Source: Cellulomonas sp. Leaf334 (GTDB lineage: Bacteria; Actinomycetota; Actinomycetes; Actinomycetales; Cellulomonadaceae). From it: a DNA stretch of 64,000 nucleotides. Of the stretch, positions 46,701-55,452 are shown piece by piece. The notes under the pieces were generated by a model. It did no database searches and was not told where the DNA came from. It saw only the letters and a program-made list of their open reading frames with translations. The position numbers and the translations under genes were made by a program. Position 1 is the stretch's first letter. Each line of letters starts with the position of its first letter. Location: positions 1,211,198 to 1,275,197 of the forward strand of contig NZ_LMOO01000001.1 in assembly GCF_001424195.1 (NCBI RefSeq), written 5' to 3'.

Positions 46701-47349
46701 GCGGCGGTGTGCCCGCGGGCGTCGCGGCGAGCCCGTCGAGGATCTCCTCGATCCCGGACCGGGCCTGGACCGCGTCGAGCAGGTGCTCGTCCAGTGCGCC
46801 CGACAGCGCGAGGACCGCCTCGATCACGGTGGAGGTCGCGGCGTCGGTGTCGAGGTCGTCGCTCCAGGCCTCGACCACCTCGGAGGCCAGCTGCCACTGC
46901 GCGGCCTCGCCGAGCAGGCGTGCCGACGGGTCGAGACCGAGCCGCAGCGCGTGGTCGGACACCAGGGAGGCCGCGTAGGAGTTGTAGGTGGAGATCGTCG
47001 GCCGCGCGAGTCCCGCCAGTCCGTCGGTCCGTGCGGCGTCGACGGTTCCCCCGAGGACCAGCCCCTCGGCGGCTGCCGACCGCGCGAGGGTGCGCAAGCG
47101 CTTGCGCACCCGCTCCGCGAGCTCCCCGGCCGCCTTGCGCGTGAACGTGAGGCCGAGCACCTGGTCCGGCTCGACGATGCCGTTGGCCAGCAGCCAGACC
47201 ACGCGGGCCGCCATCGTCTCCGTCTTGCCCGAGCCCGCACCCGCCACGACCAGCGACGGGGCGAGCGGCGCCTCGATCACGACCCGCTGCTCGGGGGTCG
47301 GCGGCGGCTGGCCCACGAGGGCGGCGATCCGTGCCGCGGACAGCGTCAT
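43753..47349 (-). CDS. adnB: AdnB helicase-nuclease subunit
   Basis: Protein of 1198 aa. The N-terminal UvrD-type motor has Walker A GAGSGKT (37-43), Walker B VVLLDEYQDTSYAQ, GDPNQSIYGWRGA, and VHAAKGLEWDVVAV. The C-terminal RecB-like nuclease has the catalytic RIDAVFPD and VVVDWKTG (Asp and Lys). In mycobacteria AdnA and AdnB form a heterodimer that processes double-strand breaks. Order (adnA then adnB) and sizes match. The ATG at 47349 overlaps the adnA stop by 4 bases. No Cys-rich iron-sulfur motif is obvious at the C-terminal end. Confidence 0.93.
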   Translation of the reverse strand: MTLSAARIAALVGQPPPTPEQRVVIEAPLAPSLVVAGAGSGKTETMAARVVWLLANGIVEPDQVLGLTFTRKAAGELAERVRKRLRTLARSAAAEGLVLGGTVDAARTDGLAGLARPTISTYNSYAASLVSDHALRLGLDPSARLLGEAAQWQLASEVVEAWSDDLDTDAATSTVIEAVLALSGALDEHLLDAVQARSGIEEILDGLAATPAGTPPREPYAEVKKLMRSLGERVRVLELVAEYRTRKRAADAIDFGDQVALAARLALDVPEVGAGERQRFRVVLLDEYQDTSYAQLTLLGALFGGGHPVTAVGDPNQSIYGWRGASAGGLEGFPTSFPQVHADGTRTPADVHQLSTSWRNDRLILAAANHVAAPLRASATRVAVPVLAARPGAGDGRVHAHVAETVEDEARAVAQFVRDRWRPAGAGRDRVTAAVLCRKRSQFETLRRALRDAGLPVEVVGLGGLLSAPEVVDLVALLQTAHDPSRGDALMRLLTGARTRLGASDLHALAAWSGELAARHGTRRRDGGRGPVLDVPSASDATDPSQDASDVVVEADAVDERSIVDALDAITELPAEGWTSRGGRTLSAVGRARLADLAVTLRALRAHSYLSVPELVGEAERLLGLDIEVAARARTSPGRARAQLDAFRDVAVEFARSADHPSLGGFLAWLEAAETRENGLDMPVSEPDPDAVQLITVHAAKGLEWDVVAVAGLVDGGLPATATQGKDGPKDSAWLTGLGSLPYPLRGDRHDLPVFAHSGAEDPKELEERRKQFVLDAGDHQVAEERRLAYVALTRARSDLLLTAAWWGDGSRVRKVSVFLTELAEAGLVETGGWEEVPDAGGSNPRASLVLTATWPADPFGTEVGSTRRAHVEDAAVRVRAAMAAHDDRRAVVVVPDTTLDVPDRSGGPEVPAAHPWDVLADRLLAERERVRTPSGEVELPAHLSASALVRLESDPGEFAQHLRRPVPAEPSPQARRGTRFHAWVEGWYGSASLVDVDALPGADDDSAGLDLDELALRDAFLATEWANRSPLAVEVDIEISVDGYVLRSRIDAVFPDPARTAGDTRRAVVVVDWKTGSPPKDEAARASRELQLAVYRLAWSRWTGTPLEQVRAAFCYVGAGATVYPERLLDEAEITALLRSATRAQGPQGAGAVESRPNRRGSRTNAPTHRRPGWEGTKAAPTRRPAQPVVPTLFDVD

Positions 47350-50300
47350 GCGACCACCTGTCCGCCCTCGCCGCGGACCGGGCACGAGCGCCGGACCGGG
47401 CAGCGGTCGCAGAGGTCGTTGGCGGTCGCCTCGAACGTGGACGCGGCCATCCTGTCGGCCACCTGGTCGACCAGAGTCCGCGCCCAGCTGGGTCCGTCGA
47501 CCTCGGGTCCGAGCGGCTCCTGGGACCGGGTCACCGCGGTCACCCCGGCACCGAGGAACACGAGCTGCGCACCGCCGCTCGTCGTGCCGTCGGGCAGCCC
47601 GTCGAACGCGCCGGCGTCGACCGCGAGCTGGTAGGCGCCGAGCTGCGGGTTCTCGGCGGCCTTGCTCACGCTCGGCGGGCTGGCACCGGTCTTGAGGTCG
47701 ACGACGCGCACGACGGGCCCGCCGGCACCGTCCTCGACCAGCTCGATGCGGTCGACCGACCCCCGGAGCGACGCCCTGTCGGTGTCGACGGCGAAGGCGC
47801 CCTCGACCAGCAGCGGCTCACCCGCGTTCCGCAGGTACACGGCGAGCCGGTGCACCATCGCGTCCGCCTTGCGCCGGGTGGCCAGGGCGGGCCAGCCTGC
47901 GCCGAGCCCCAGCTCCGCCCAGCGCCGGTCGAGCGCGGCGGACAGCTCGGCCTCCGTGCCCTGCGGGTGCTCCTGCGCGATCGCGTGCAGCAGCGTGCCG
48001 AGGTTCTGCCCCCCGCTCGCGGTCGAGGTCCCGCCGGCGGCCTCCAGCGCCCACCGCAACGCGCAGCGCTGCGCGGTCTCGACCTTGGACGGCGAGACCG
48101 GCACGCGCGTGTCCGCGTCCCACAGGGGTGCGACGCTGGACGGCTCGGCGAGGCCGTGCCACTGCGCGGGGTCGGCGCCGGGCACGTCGGCCGCCGCGAG
48201 CCGTGCGAGCGTGCGCGCCGCCGCGGGGTCCGGATCGACGCCGTCGACCGCCGCCTGCTCGAGGTGCGCCCGCAGCTGCGCGACCAGGCCGCGCAGGTCG
48301 AGCGGCGCGGGCACGCTGGTGCGGCGGGTCTCGCCCTCGTCGTCGGACGGCTCCACGAGCTCGAGGAACGGCGACGGCTGCTGGTCGGTGTCGTCGACCG
48401 CCGTCACCAGCAGCGACCGGCGGGCACGCGAGCACGCCACGACGAACGACCGGAGCTCGTCGGCCAGCACCGCGTCGCGCGCGGCGGCCGCCGTCTCGGC
48501 GTCGTCGGCGGCGCCGGGCACAGCACGGCCGGCGACGACATCGACGAGCGCCTGCGCGCCGAGGAGCGAGTCGCGCAGGCGCAGGTCGGGCCACGCGCCC
48601 TCCTGCACACCGGCGACGACGACGAGGTCCCACTCCCGCCCTGCGGCCCCGGCCGGGGTCAGCACCTGCACGGACGCGCGGCGGGCGCGTGCCGCGAGGG
48701 AGTCCGACGGGAGGTCCTGGGCCTGCAGCCAGTCGACGAACGCAGCCGGCGTCGAGCGCGGCATGCGGTCCACGAACGTCTCGGCTGCGCGGAACAGTGC
48801 CAGCACCGCGTCCAGGTCGCGGTCCGCCCGCTCACCGGCCGCGCCCCCGGCGAGCGCGGACCGGCGCCAGGGCTCGGCCTGCTCGGCCGCGTCCCACAGC
48901 GCCCACAGGACGGTCTGCGCATCGGCGCCCACCACGGCCGCGGCCAGACGCCCCGCCTCGAGGACCCGGGCGAGGCGTGCGACCGGCCGGGCGCCCGGGA
49001 CGTCGGTCGCCGCGTCCGACCCGAGCGCCTCGACGAGCAGCGAGTCGCTGGTCCGGCCACCCCCCTGCGCCAGCTCGTGGGCGCGCAGGGCGCGCCGGAC
49101 CCGGCGCAGGCCGACCGTGTCCAGCCCTCCGAGCGGCGAGCACGCCAACCGGGCGGCGGTGGCGGCATCGAGCGTCGCCGCGCCGACGCAGACCCGCATG
49201 GCGTCCAGGAGCGGCCGTGCCGCCGGCTCCTCGCGCAGCGGCACGTCGCTGCCCAGCACGCTCACCGGGACCGAGGCCCCCGCCAGGGCCCGCCGCAGCG
49301 CGGTCACCTGGGCGCCGGACCGCGCGACGACGGCCATCTCGGACCACGCCATCCCGCGTTCGACGTGCGCGCTGCGCAGCGCGTGCGCCACGAACGCCGC
49401 CTCCTGCGCGGTGCTCGGCAGCACCGCGACCCGCACGTCCCCGTCACCGGGCCGCGCCGCGACCGCCCGCCGGTGCTGCACCGCACCGACCGCACCGACG
49501 CGCTCCGCGACCCGCCCGACGACCGACCGCAGCCCGGCGTCGTGCCGCCACGCGGTCCGCAGGACGATCGTGCGCGCACCGAGCTCGCCGGGTCCCGACC
49601 CGTGCACCGCAGCCCGCCCGACGAGCGACGGCGTCGCACCCCGGAACGTCTGCACCGCCGCGTCCGGGTCCGCCAGCAGGAGCACCCGCGCGCCGTCGGC
49701 GGCGAGGACCTGCAGCAGCCGGGCGGTGGCCGAGGTGCTCTCCTGATGGTCGTCGACGACCACGAGCCGCCAGCGCGGGCGCACCGCACCGGACACCTCG
49801 TCCTCCCACGTCAGCAGCGCCTGGGCGGCCTCGTCCACGACGACCGCCGGGTCCAGCCGGGCGCCGAGGTCCGGGGTGCCGGCACGCAGCTGCACGACGT
49901 CGAGGTACTCCTCGTAGAGGCGGGCCGCGCTGGCCCAGGCAGGACGGCGGTGCGCGTCGGCGAGGGCCGCGAGGTCCACCGGGGTCAGGCCGCGCTCGGC
50001 CGCGCGCATCAGCAGGTCGCGCAGCTCGTCGCGGAACGGGCGCAGGCCGAGCACGTCGGGCCGGACCTCGGGGGGCCACGCGAGCGGCACGCCCTCACCC
50101 GCGGCGTGCCCCGCGAGCAGGTCTCCGAGCAGCAGGTCCTGCTCGGCGCCGGAGACCAGGGTCGGGACCGGGTCGCCCAGGAGGGACGCACGTGCCCGGA
50201 GCACCGAGAACGCGGCCGCGGCGGCGGTCTGCACGAGCGGTCGCCCCGACGTCCGCCGCAGCCGTGCGGACACCCGGTCCCGCAGGTCGGCCGCGGCCCG

Positions 50301-50546
50301 CCGGCCCGACGACAGCACCAGCACGTCCTCCGGGGACAGGCCGCCCTCGACCGCGGCGACGACCGCCTCGAGCGCGACCGTCGTCTTGCCGGTCCCGGGA
50401 GCACCGAGCACGAGCACCGCGGGGTCCGTGGCAGCGACCGCCTCAGCCTGCTCGGGATCCAGCTCCACGAGGGCACCGGCACCGTGCTCGGGGACGTCCG
50501 CGAACGCCGGGCGCACGAGGCGCAGGGCGTGCGGGGAGCCGGTCAC
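47346..50546 (-). CDS. adnA: AdnA helicase-nuclease subunit
   Basis: Protein of 1066 aa, partner of AdnB. The N-terminal motor has Walker A GAPGTGKT (48-55), but Walker B reads VVVDDHQES, with Asp where Glu is usual, and the downstream motifs are more diverged than in AdnB. The C-terminal RecB-like nuclease has SVDRIELVE and VVDLKTG, and a Cys set (QRCALRW, then CDRCPVRRSC) of the iron-sulfur nuclease type. This asymmetry fits a heterodimer in which AdnB provides the main motor. GTG start with a TGGGAT element six bases upstream. The gene ends within the adnB start. Confidence 0.92.
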   Translation of the reverse strand: MTGSPHALRLVRPAFADVPEHGAGALVELDPEQAEAVAATDPAVLVLGAPGTGKTTVALEAVVAAVEGGLSPEDVLVLSSGRRAAADLRDRVSARLRRTSGRPLVQTAAAAAFSVLRARASLLGDPVPTLVSGAEQDLLLGDLLAGHAAGEGVPLAWPPEVRPDVLGLRPFRDELRDLLMRAAERGLTPVDLAALADAHRRPAWASAARLYEEYLDVVQLRAGTPDLGARLDPAVVVDEAAQALLTWEDEVSGAVRPRWRLVVVDDHQESTSATARLLQVLAADGARVLLLADPDAAVQTFRGATPSLVGRAAVHGSGPGELGARTIVLRTAWRHDAGLRSVVGRVAERVGAVGAVQHRRAVAARPGDGDVRVAVLPSTAQEAAFVAHALRSAHVERGMAWSEMAVVARSGAQVTALRRALAGASVPVSVLGSDVPLREEPAARPLLDAMRVCVGAATLDAATAARLACSPLGGLDTVGLRRVRRALRAHELAQGGGRTSDSLLVEALGSDAATDVPGARPVARLARVLEAGRLAAAVVGADAQTVLWALWDAAEQAEPWRRSALAGGAAGERADRDLDAVLALFRAAETFVDRMPRSTPAAFVDWLQAQDLPSDSLAARARRASVQVLTPAGAAGREWDLVVVAGVQEGAWPDLRLRDSLLGAQALVDVVAGRAVPGAADDAETAAAARDAVLADELRSFVVACSRARRSLLVTAVDDTDQQPSPFLELVEPSDDEGETRRTSVPAPLDLRGLVAQLRAHLEQAAVDGVDPDPAAARTLARLAAADVPGADPAQWHGLAEPSSVAPLWDADTRVPVSPSKVETAQRCALRWALEAAGGTSTASGGQNLGTLLHAIAQEHPQGTEAELSAALDRRWAELGLGAGWPALATRRKADAMVHRLAVYLRNAGEPLLVEGAFAVDTDRASLRGSVDRIELVEDGAGGPVVRVVDLKTGASPPSVSKAAENPQLGAYQLAVDAGAFDGLPDGTTSGGAQLVFLGAGVTAVTRSQEPLGPEVDGPSWARTLVDQVADRMAASTFEATANDLCDRCPVRRSCPVRGEGGQVVA

Positions 50547-50609
50547 GTGCCGATCCCATCACGAGCCACCGACACCCCGGACGTACGACCCGCGCACCGG
50601 GGCGAGCTG

Positions 50610-51548
50610 TCAGGGGAACGGCCAGGGGTTCGGCACGCACGGCGCCGCCCGGTAGCTCTGCTGCTGCATCAGCGGCGCCGGCTGACCTGCACCGGGACAC
50701 GTCTCGTGCCGGTGCCCGAGCAGGTGGCCGACCTCGTGGTTGACGAGGTACTGCCGGTACCCCGTCTTGTCGACGCCGTACTCCTGCGTGGCCAACACCC
50801 AGCGGCGCAGGTTCAGCACGGCACGGCCGCGCGTCCCGCACGACACCTGGCCCTCGGTCTCCAGCGGCGCGCACAGGTCGTCGACCGTGGTGGGCGAGGC
50901 GAGCAGGACACGGAACTCGGCCTCGCCGTCGGTCCGCGCGAACGACAGCGACCCGTCCGCGCCCCACCCGCGGGGGTCGTTGAGCGTCGCCATGACGGTC
51001 GCGGCGAAGGTGGGCCCGTCCACCTGCAGCCCGTCCTCCACCTCGACCCGCACCGTGCGGACGGCACCCGTCCCCGGCCCCGGGTCGGCGCCCGGGACGA
51101 CGCTGAACGTGCCTGCGGCGGCCTCGACGACGTCGGCCGAGAGCAGCCCTGCCGCGACGTCCTGTGCGGTCAGACCCGGAGGCAGGGCGACGATGCCGGG
51201 CGGCGGGTCGGTCGGCAGCATCCCCGGCGGCACCTCCACCGGCTCGAGGACGCGCAGCTCACGGCCGGCGGACGCCCGGCTCTGCGACCCCGCCCGGTCG
51301 ACGGTCTCGGCAGGTGCGGGCGACGCGGTGCCGAGCGCCGCGTCGACCAGCGCGGCGGTCCGCGGGGCGTCCGCGGCCCAGAGCGCGCTGCCCGCACCGA
51401 CCGTGAGCCCGACGACCGCCACGACGGCGGGCAGGAGACGCCCTGCGGGCCGGCCCCGGCCCGTGCGGAGTCGACGACGAGGGACCGACGGTCGCAGGGA
51501 CGCGCGCGTCGGTCCCTGGTCCGTCCGGAGCGGTTCCGGGGTCGTCAC
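50610..51548 (-). CDS. DUF3152 zincin-like exported protein
   Basis: Protein of 312 aa. A basic N-terminal tail is followed by a membrane anchor (about 38-58), a long Pro/Ala-rich linker, and a C-terminal DUF3152 domain with the zincin motif NHEVGHLLGHRHETC (HExxHxxGH), typical of metzincin-like peptidases. Two further Cys residues near the end may form a disulfide. It is anchored with the catalytic domain outside the cell by prediction. The GTG at 51548 lies six bases after GACGAT on this strand. It sits in the same place, divergent from the TetR gene, in mycobacteria. Confidence 0.88.
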   Translation of the reverse strand: MTTPEPLRTDQGPTRASLRPSVPRRRLRTGRGRPAGRLLPAVVAVVGLTVGAGSALWAADAPRTAALVDAALGTASPAPAETVDRAGSQSRASAGRELRVLEPVEVPPGMLPTDPPPGIVALPPGLTAQDVAAGLLSADVVEAAAGTFSVVPGADPGPGTGAVRTVRVEVEDGLQVDGPTFAATVMATLNDPRGWGADGSLSFARTDGEAEFRVLLASPTTVDDLCAPLETEGQVSCGTRGRAVLNLRRWVLATQEYGVDKTGYRQYLVNHEVGHLLGHRHETCPGAGQPAPLMQQQSYRAAPCVPNPWPFP

Positions 51549-51595
51549 CCGGTCATCGTCGCATCTCGGACACGTCCCGTGGCTACCATCGCGGG

Positions 51596-52264
51596 ATGAC
51601 GGACGGGACAGACGACACGACCCCGCGGGCACGCAGCCCGCGGATGGCTCGCGACGAACGCCGCGCCCAGGTGCTGCGCATCGCCCAGGAGCTCTTCTCC
51701 TCCGAGGGCTTCCACCACGTCTCCATGGACGACATCGCCGAGCGGGCGGAGGTCAGCAAGCCGGTCCTCTACCGCCACTTCCCCTCGAAGCTCGACCTGT
51801 ACCTCGCCGTCGTCGACCAGAACGGTGCGGACCTCCTGGTCGCCGTCGACGCCGCCGTGCAGGGGATCGAGCAGGGCCCGGTGCGCCGGGGCGACGGGCG
51901 CGACGTCATCGCCGCGATCGTCGAGGCGTACATCATGTTCGTCGAGGGCGCAGGAGAGTCGTCCGCGCTGCTCTTCGAGTCCGACGTGACGCACGACGCC
52001 GACGTGCGCGCCCGGGTCGAGCACGCCTCCTCCGAGGCGGCCCGTCGCATCTCCGTGGTCCTGTCGCAGGTCACAGCGCTGCCGCTGGACGACGCGAGCA
52101 TGCTCGCGGTCTCGTTGATCTCCATGGCGCAGGGCGCGGCGACGTACCGGCTGCGCCAGCCGTCGGCCGCCGGGCCGGAACGCACCGTCGAGCTCGTCAC
52201 CCAGCTGGCCTGGGGCGGGGTGTCCGCGTTGATCCGGCCCGACTTCGAGTACGAGGACGCCTAG
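51596..52264 (+). CDS. TetR-family transcription regulator
   Basis: Protein of 222 aa. The N-terminal helix-turn-helix reads FSSEGFHHVSMDDIAERAEVSKPVLYRHFPSKLDLYLAV, the TetR signature. The C-terminal ligand domain is unknown. The ATG lies exactly six bases after TACCAT (51584-51589), indicating a leaderless message. Targets are unknown; the neighbours DUF3152 and DUF3107 keep this order in mycobacteria, so local control is likely. Confidence 0.9.
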   Translation: MTDGTDDTTPRARSPRMARDERRAQVLRIAQELFSSEGFHHVSMDDIAERAEVSKPVLYRHFPSKLDLYLAVVDQNGADLLVAVDAAVQGIEQGPVRRGDGRDVIAAIVEAYIMFVEGAGESSALLFESDVTHDADVRARVEHASSEAARRISVVLSQVTALPLDDASMLAVSLISMAQGAATYRLRQPSAAGPERTVELVTQLAWGGVSALIRPDFEYEDA

Positions 52265-52357
52265 GATCGGACGACGTGCCACGGCCCACCGGCAGTGGCA
52301 GACCGGAACGACCCCCGAAATACCACAGCGTGGAGTGAGGACGTGAAGGAGATGACG

Positions 52358-52582
52358 GTGGAGATCACCATCGGCGTGCAGAACCTGCCTCGGGAGATCA
52401 GCCTCGAGTCCGACCAGACGCCGGACGAGGTCGCTGCCGCCGTGGCCGCCGCCCTGAGCGGACGGCCGGCCCTGGAGCTCGTGGACGTGCGTGGCCGTCG
52501 GGTCATCGTGCCGACCGCGAGCCTCGGCTACGTCGAGATCGGCTCCGAGTCGAAGGGCCGCGTCGGCTTCGGCAACATCTGA
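52358..52582 (+). CDS. DUF3107 small protein (TB9.4-like)
   Basis: Protein of 74 aa of DUF3107, known in mycobacteria as TB9.4. The GTG at 52358 is chosen because AAGGAG (52346-52351) is six bases upstream and the protein then begins [M]EITIGVQNLPREISL, as family members begin. The family end YVEIGSESKGRVGFGNI is intact. Function unknown. Confidence 0.85.
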   Translation: MEITIGVQNLPREISLESDQTPDEVAAAVAAALSGRPALELVDVRGRRVIVPTASLGYVEIGSESKGRVGFGNI

Positions 52583-52588
52583 CAGCGC

Positions 52589-52632
52589 GCACGACGAAGC
52601 CCCGCACGGATCCGTGCGGGGCTTCGTCGTGC
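52589..52632 (+). terminator. Bidirectional terminator between DUF3107 and ferritin-like gene
   Basis: A perfect palindrome with 22-base arms (52589-52610 and 52611-52632) lies between two convergent genes and would form a very stable hairpin in either transcript. There is no clear T-tract on the plus strand. Confidence 0.85.
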
Positions 52633-52650
52633 GGTCAGGCCCTCAGGCGG

Positions 52651-53337
52651 TCAGGCGGTCAGGCCGAGGCGGCTCATCCGACGCGTGTGCTGCGCCGTCA
52701 GCTCGCCGAAGAGCTTCGTCGGCGGGTTCGCGGACCCGCTGGAACCGACGGAGACGAGTCGGACCAGGGCCGGCCGCTGCACCAGGAGCCGCTGCACCAC
52801 GCCGAGCGCCTCGCCCACCAGCCGCCGGCCCCACAGCGCGAGCCGGGCGGTGAGCACGCCGTCGGCGGACCCTGCGGCGTCGAGCTCCGCGACGGCCAGC
52901 TCCGCGTGGGAGGCGTCGTCGAGGACCTCGAGGACCACCGCGCGCGAACCCGCGTCGAGGCCCTCGGCCGCGAGCCGGCAGAAGTCGTCGGCGACGCCGT
53001 ACCCGACGTAGGCCTTCAGCAGCCGCTCCCACCACGAGCCGGGCTGCGTGCGGGCGTCGAAGTCGTCGAGCACGTCGTCGTACTGGCGCACCGCCGCGAC
53101 CGGGTCGCCGCCGATCTCGGTGATGCGGGCCAGGACCCGGTCTCGTCGTTCGACCGCGGCCGACGCGAAGCGGCTGAGCTCGAGACGCTGCTCGATGGTG
53201 GGGGCCAGTGCGGAGTCGGCGGCGAGCCGGGCGAAGGCCACGTGCTCGAGCTGCGCCACGAGGCCGAGGAGCTCGATCGCGTCCGAGTGCTCCAGGGTGC
53301 CCACCTCAGGAGTGGCCTCAGTGCGCGTCGTCGTCAT
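52651..53337 (-). CDS. Ferritin-like domain protein
   Basis: Protein of 228 aa predicted as an all-alpha ferritin-like fold with a possible di-iron site (QLEHVAF early, AELAVAEL later), similar to the actinobacterial ferritin-like family neighbouring rhlE. The exact reaction is unknown; related folds include tRNA-modifying hydroxylases. The ATG at 53337 lies six bases after TACGAT (53344-53349) on this strand, so the start and leaderless status are well supported. Confidence 0.8.
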   Translation of the reverse strand: MTTTRTEATPEVGTLEHSDAIELLGLVAQLEHVAFARLAADSALAPTIEQRLELSRFASAAVERRDRVLARITEIGGDPVAAVRQYDDVLDDFDARTQPGSWWERLLKAYVGYGVADDFCRLAAEGLDAGSRAVVLEVLDDASHAELAVAELDAAGSADGVLTARLALWGRRLVGEALGVVQRLLVQRPALVRLVSVGSSGSANPPTKLFGELTAQHTRRMSRLGLTA

Positions 53338-53619
53338 CCGAGGATCGTAGCCCCGGCGGGGCGACGACCGGCCTGCCGGAGGCGTCGGATAGACTGTGCA
53401 GGTAATTCGGTTGCCCGGTCGTCTAGGAATCCCCGTTCGTTCGACGATCAGACCCATTCTCGCGCAGCCCCGGACCCGTCCGGACGACGCGCGCGAGTCG
53501 ACTTGCACGATCGGCTGCCGGCCAACCCGCGTGGTGAACTCCGCTGTCGCCCGGGACGCTCCGACACCCGTCGGCCCCGGCCGCGCGCGGCACACCACCC
53601 TTCGCAGTGAAGAGTCCTC
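53338..53619 (+). other. Intergenic region with probable long leader of the DEAD-box helicase gene
   Basis: These 282 bases separate the divergent ferritin-like and DEAD-box genes. The left end carries the TACGAT promoter element of the minus-strand gene. On the plus strand TAGACT (53390-53395) could be a -10 element, giving a leader of over 200 bases; no convincing -35 was seen. Only small hairpins are visible (for example around 53470-53485). DEAD-box genes often have long regulated leaders, but I cannot define one here. Confidence 0.35.
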
Positions 53620-55443
53620 GTGACCACCACCGACGAGACGCCGGAGCAGGTCTCTGCTCTGGCCGAGCCCATGACCCGACCCCTCAAGAACACCTGGTCC
53701 TCCGTGCAGGCCGTCGAGGCCTCCTTCGCGGACTTCGACGTCCGCCCGGAGATCGTGCAGGCGCTGGCCGACGCCGGCATCACGCACCCGTTCCCCATCC
53801 AGGCGATGACGCTGCCCGTCGCGCTGTCCGGCCACGACATCATCGGCCAGGCCAAGACGGGCACCGGCAAGACCCTCGGCTTCGGCGTCCCGCTGCTGCA
53901 CCGCGTGGTCGCCCCCGGCGAGGAGGGCTACGACCAGCTCCCCCACGCCGGCAAGCCGCAGGCGCTCGTCGTCGTCCCGACGCGTGAGCTCGCCGTCCAG
54001 GTCGCCGGGGACCTGGCCACCGCCAGCTCCCGCCGCAAGGTCCGGGTGCTCCAGGTCTACGGCGGGCGCGCGTACGAGCCGCAGATCGCCGCGCTGAACA
54101 CCGGTGTCGACGTGGTCGTCGGCACGCCCGGCCGCATGATCGACCTGCTCAAGCAGAAGCACCTCGACCTGTCGCACGTGAAGGCGGTCGTGCTCGACGA
54201 GGCCGACGAGATGCTCGACCTGGGCTTCCTGCCCGACGTCGAGACGCTGCTGGCCGCCACCCCCGCGAGCCGTCACACCATGCTGTTCTCGGCGACGATG
54301 CCGGGCGCCGTCGTCGCGATGGCCCGCCGCTACATGACGCAGCCGACGCACATCCGCGCCGCGGACCCGGACGACGACGGCCAGACCGTCAAGAACATCA
54401 AGCAGGTCGTCTACCGCGCGCACGCCCTCGACAAGGTCGAGATGCTGGCGCGCATCCTGCAGGCTCGCGGCCGTGGCCTGACCATCGTCTTCGCCCGCAC
54501 CAAGCGCACGGCCGCCAAGGTGGCCGACGACCTGGTCGAGCGCGGCTTCGCGGCCGGTGCGCTGCACGGCGACCTGGGTCAGGGTGCCCGCGAGCAGGCG
54601 CTGCGCGCGTTCCGCCACGGCAAGGTCGACGTGCTGGTCGCCACCGACGTGGCCGCGCGCGGCATCGACGTCGAGGCCGTCACGCACGTCATCAACTACC
54701 AGTGCCCCGAGGACGAGAAGACCTACCTGCACCGCACCGGCCGCACCGGCCGCGCGGGCGCCAAGGGCACCGCGGTCACGTTCGTCGACTGGGACGACAT
54801 CCCGCGCTGGGGCCTGATCGACAAGGCACTCGGCCTGGGCATCCCCGAGCCCATCGAGTCGTACTCCTCGTCGGCCCACGTCTACGAGGACCTCGACATC
54901 CCCGAGGGCACGAAGGGCCGCCTGCCGAAGTCGCAGCAGACCCGTGAGGGCCTGGGCGCGGAGGTCCTGGAGGACCTGGGCGAGACCGGCAAGCGTGGTG
55001 GGGGCAGTGGCGGGCGTCCGGGGGGCTCGCACTCGGACCAGATCCGGGGCAACCGCGGTGGCGACTCGCGTCGCGGCAGCGACTCCCGCGGTGACTCCCG
55101 CCGGGGTAGCGACACCCGATCCGGTGACACCCGGTCCGTCGAGAACCGGACCGCGTCCGCCCCGCACGCCCAGGCGTCCGCACCGAGCGCCGAGCGCCCG
55201 GCCGACGAGTCCGGTGAGCCGCGCGAGAGTGGCAGCCGCCGCCGCCGTGGCGGCCGTGGCCGGGGTCGCGGTGAGGGCGGTGCCGAGGGTACGGAGACGA
55301 CCTCGAACGCACCTGCCGCGGAGCAGGGCACCGACGGCCCGACGACCGGAGGCAGCCGGCGCAGCCGCAGCCGTCGGCGCACGCGCAGCGGTCAGACGGT
55401 CGAGGGCGGCAGCGCCCCGCAGGCGTCGGCCACCGAGGGCTGA
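53620..55443 (+). CDS. rhlE: RhlE-type DEAD-box RNA helicase
   Basis: Protein of 607 aa. All DEAD-box motifs are present: Q-motif region ITHPFPIQ, motif I AKTGTGKT, Ia PTRELAVQV, GTPGRM, DEAD in VVLDEADEMLDLGF, SAT, ARGID and HRTGRTGRAG. The final ~170 residues are a low-complexity tail of Arg/Gly/Ser/Asp repeats (DSRRGS-type units), which probably binds RNA without a defined fold. It remodels RNA, typically in ribosome assembly or RNA decay and in cold growth. GTG start after GAAGAG. Confidence 0.93.
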   Translation: MTTTDETPEQVSALAEPMTRPLKNTWSSVQAVEASFADFDVRPEIVQALADAGITHPFPIQAMTLPVALSGHDIIGQAKTGTGKTLGFGVPLLHRVVAPGEEGYDQLPHAGKPQALVVVPTRELAVQVAGDLATASSRRKVRVLQVYGGRAYEPQIAALNTGVDVVVGTPGRMIDLLKQKHLDLSHVKAVVLDEADEMLDLGFLPDVETLLAATPASRHTMLFSATMPGAVVAMARRYMTQPTHIRAADPDDDGQTVKNIKQVVYRAHALDKVEMLARILQARGRGLTIVFARTKRTAAKVADDLVERGFAAGALHGDLGQGAREQALRAFRHGKVDVLVATDVAARGIDVEAVTHVINYQCPEDEKTYLHRTGRTGRAGAKGTAVTFVDWDDIPRWGLIDKALGLGIPEPIESYSSSAHVYEDLDIPEGTKGRLPKSQQTREGLGAEVLEDLGETGKRGGGSGGRPGGSHSDQIRGNRGGDSRRGSDSRGDSRRGSDTRSGDTRSVENRTASAPHAQASAPSAERPADESGEPRESGSRRRRGGRGRGRGEGGAEGTETTSNAPAAEQGTDGPTTGGSRRSRSRRRTRSGQTVEGGSAPQASATEG

Positions 55444-55452
55444 CAGCAGACG

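Noticed and set aside
55081..55140. Repeated Arg-Gly-Ser-Asp units at the end of rhlE as a separate repeat element
   Set aside because: The repeats are in frame and form the expected low-complexity RNA-binding tail of DEAD-box proteins.
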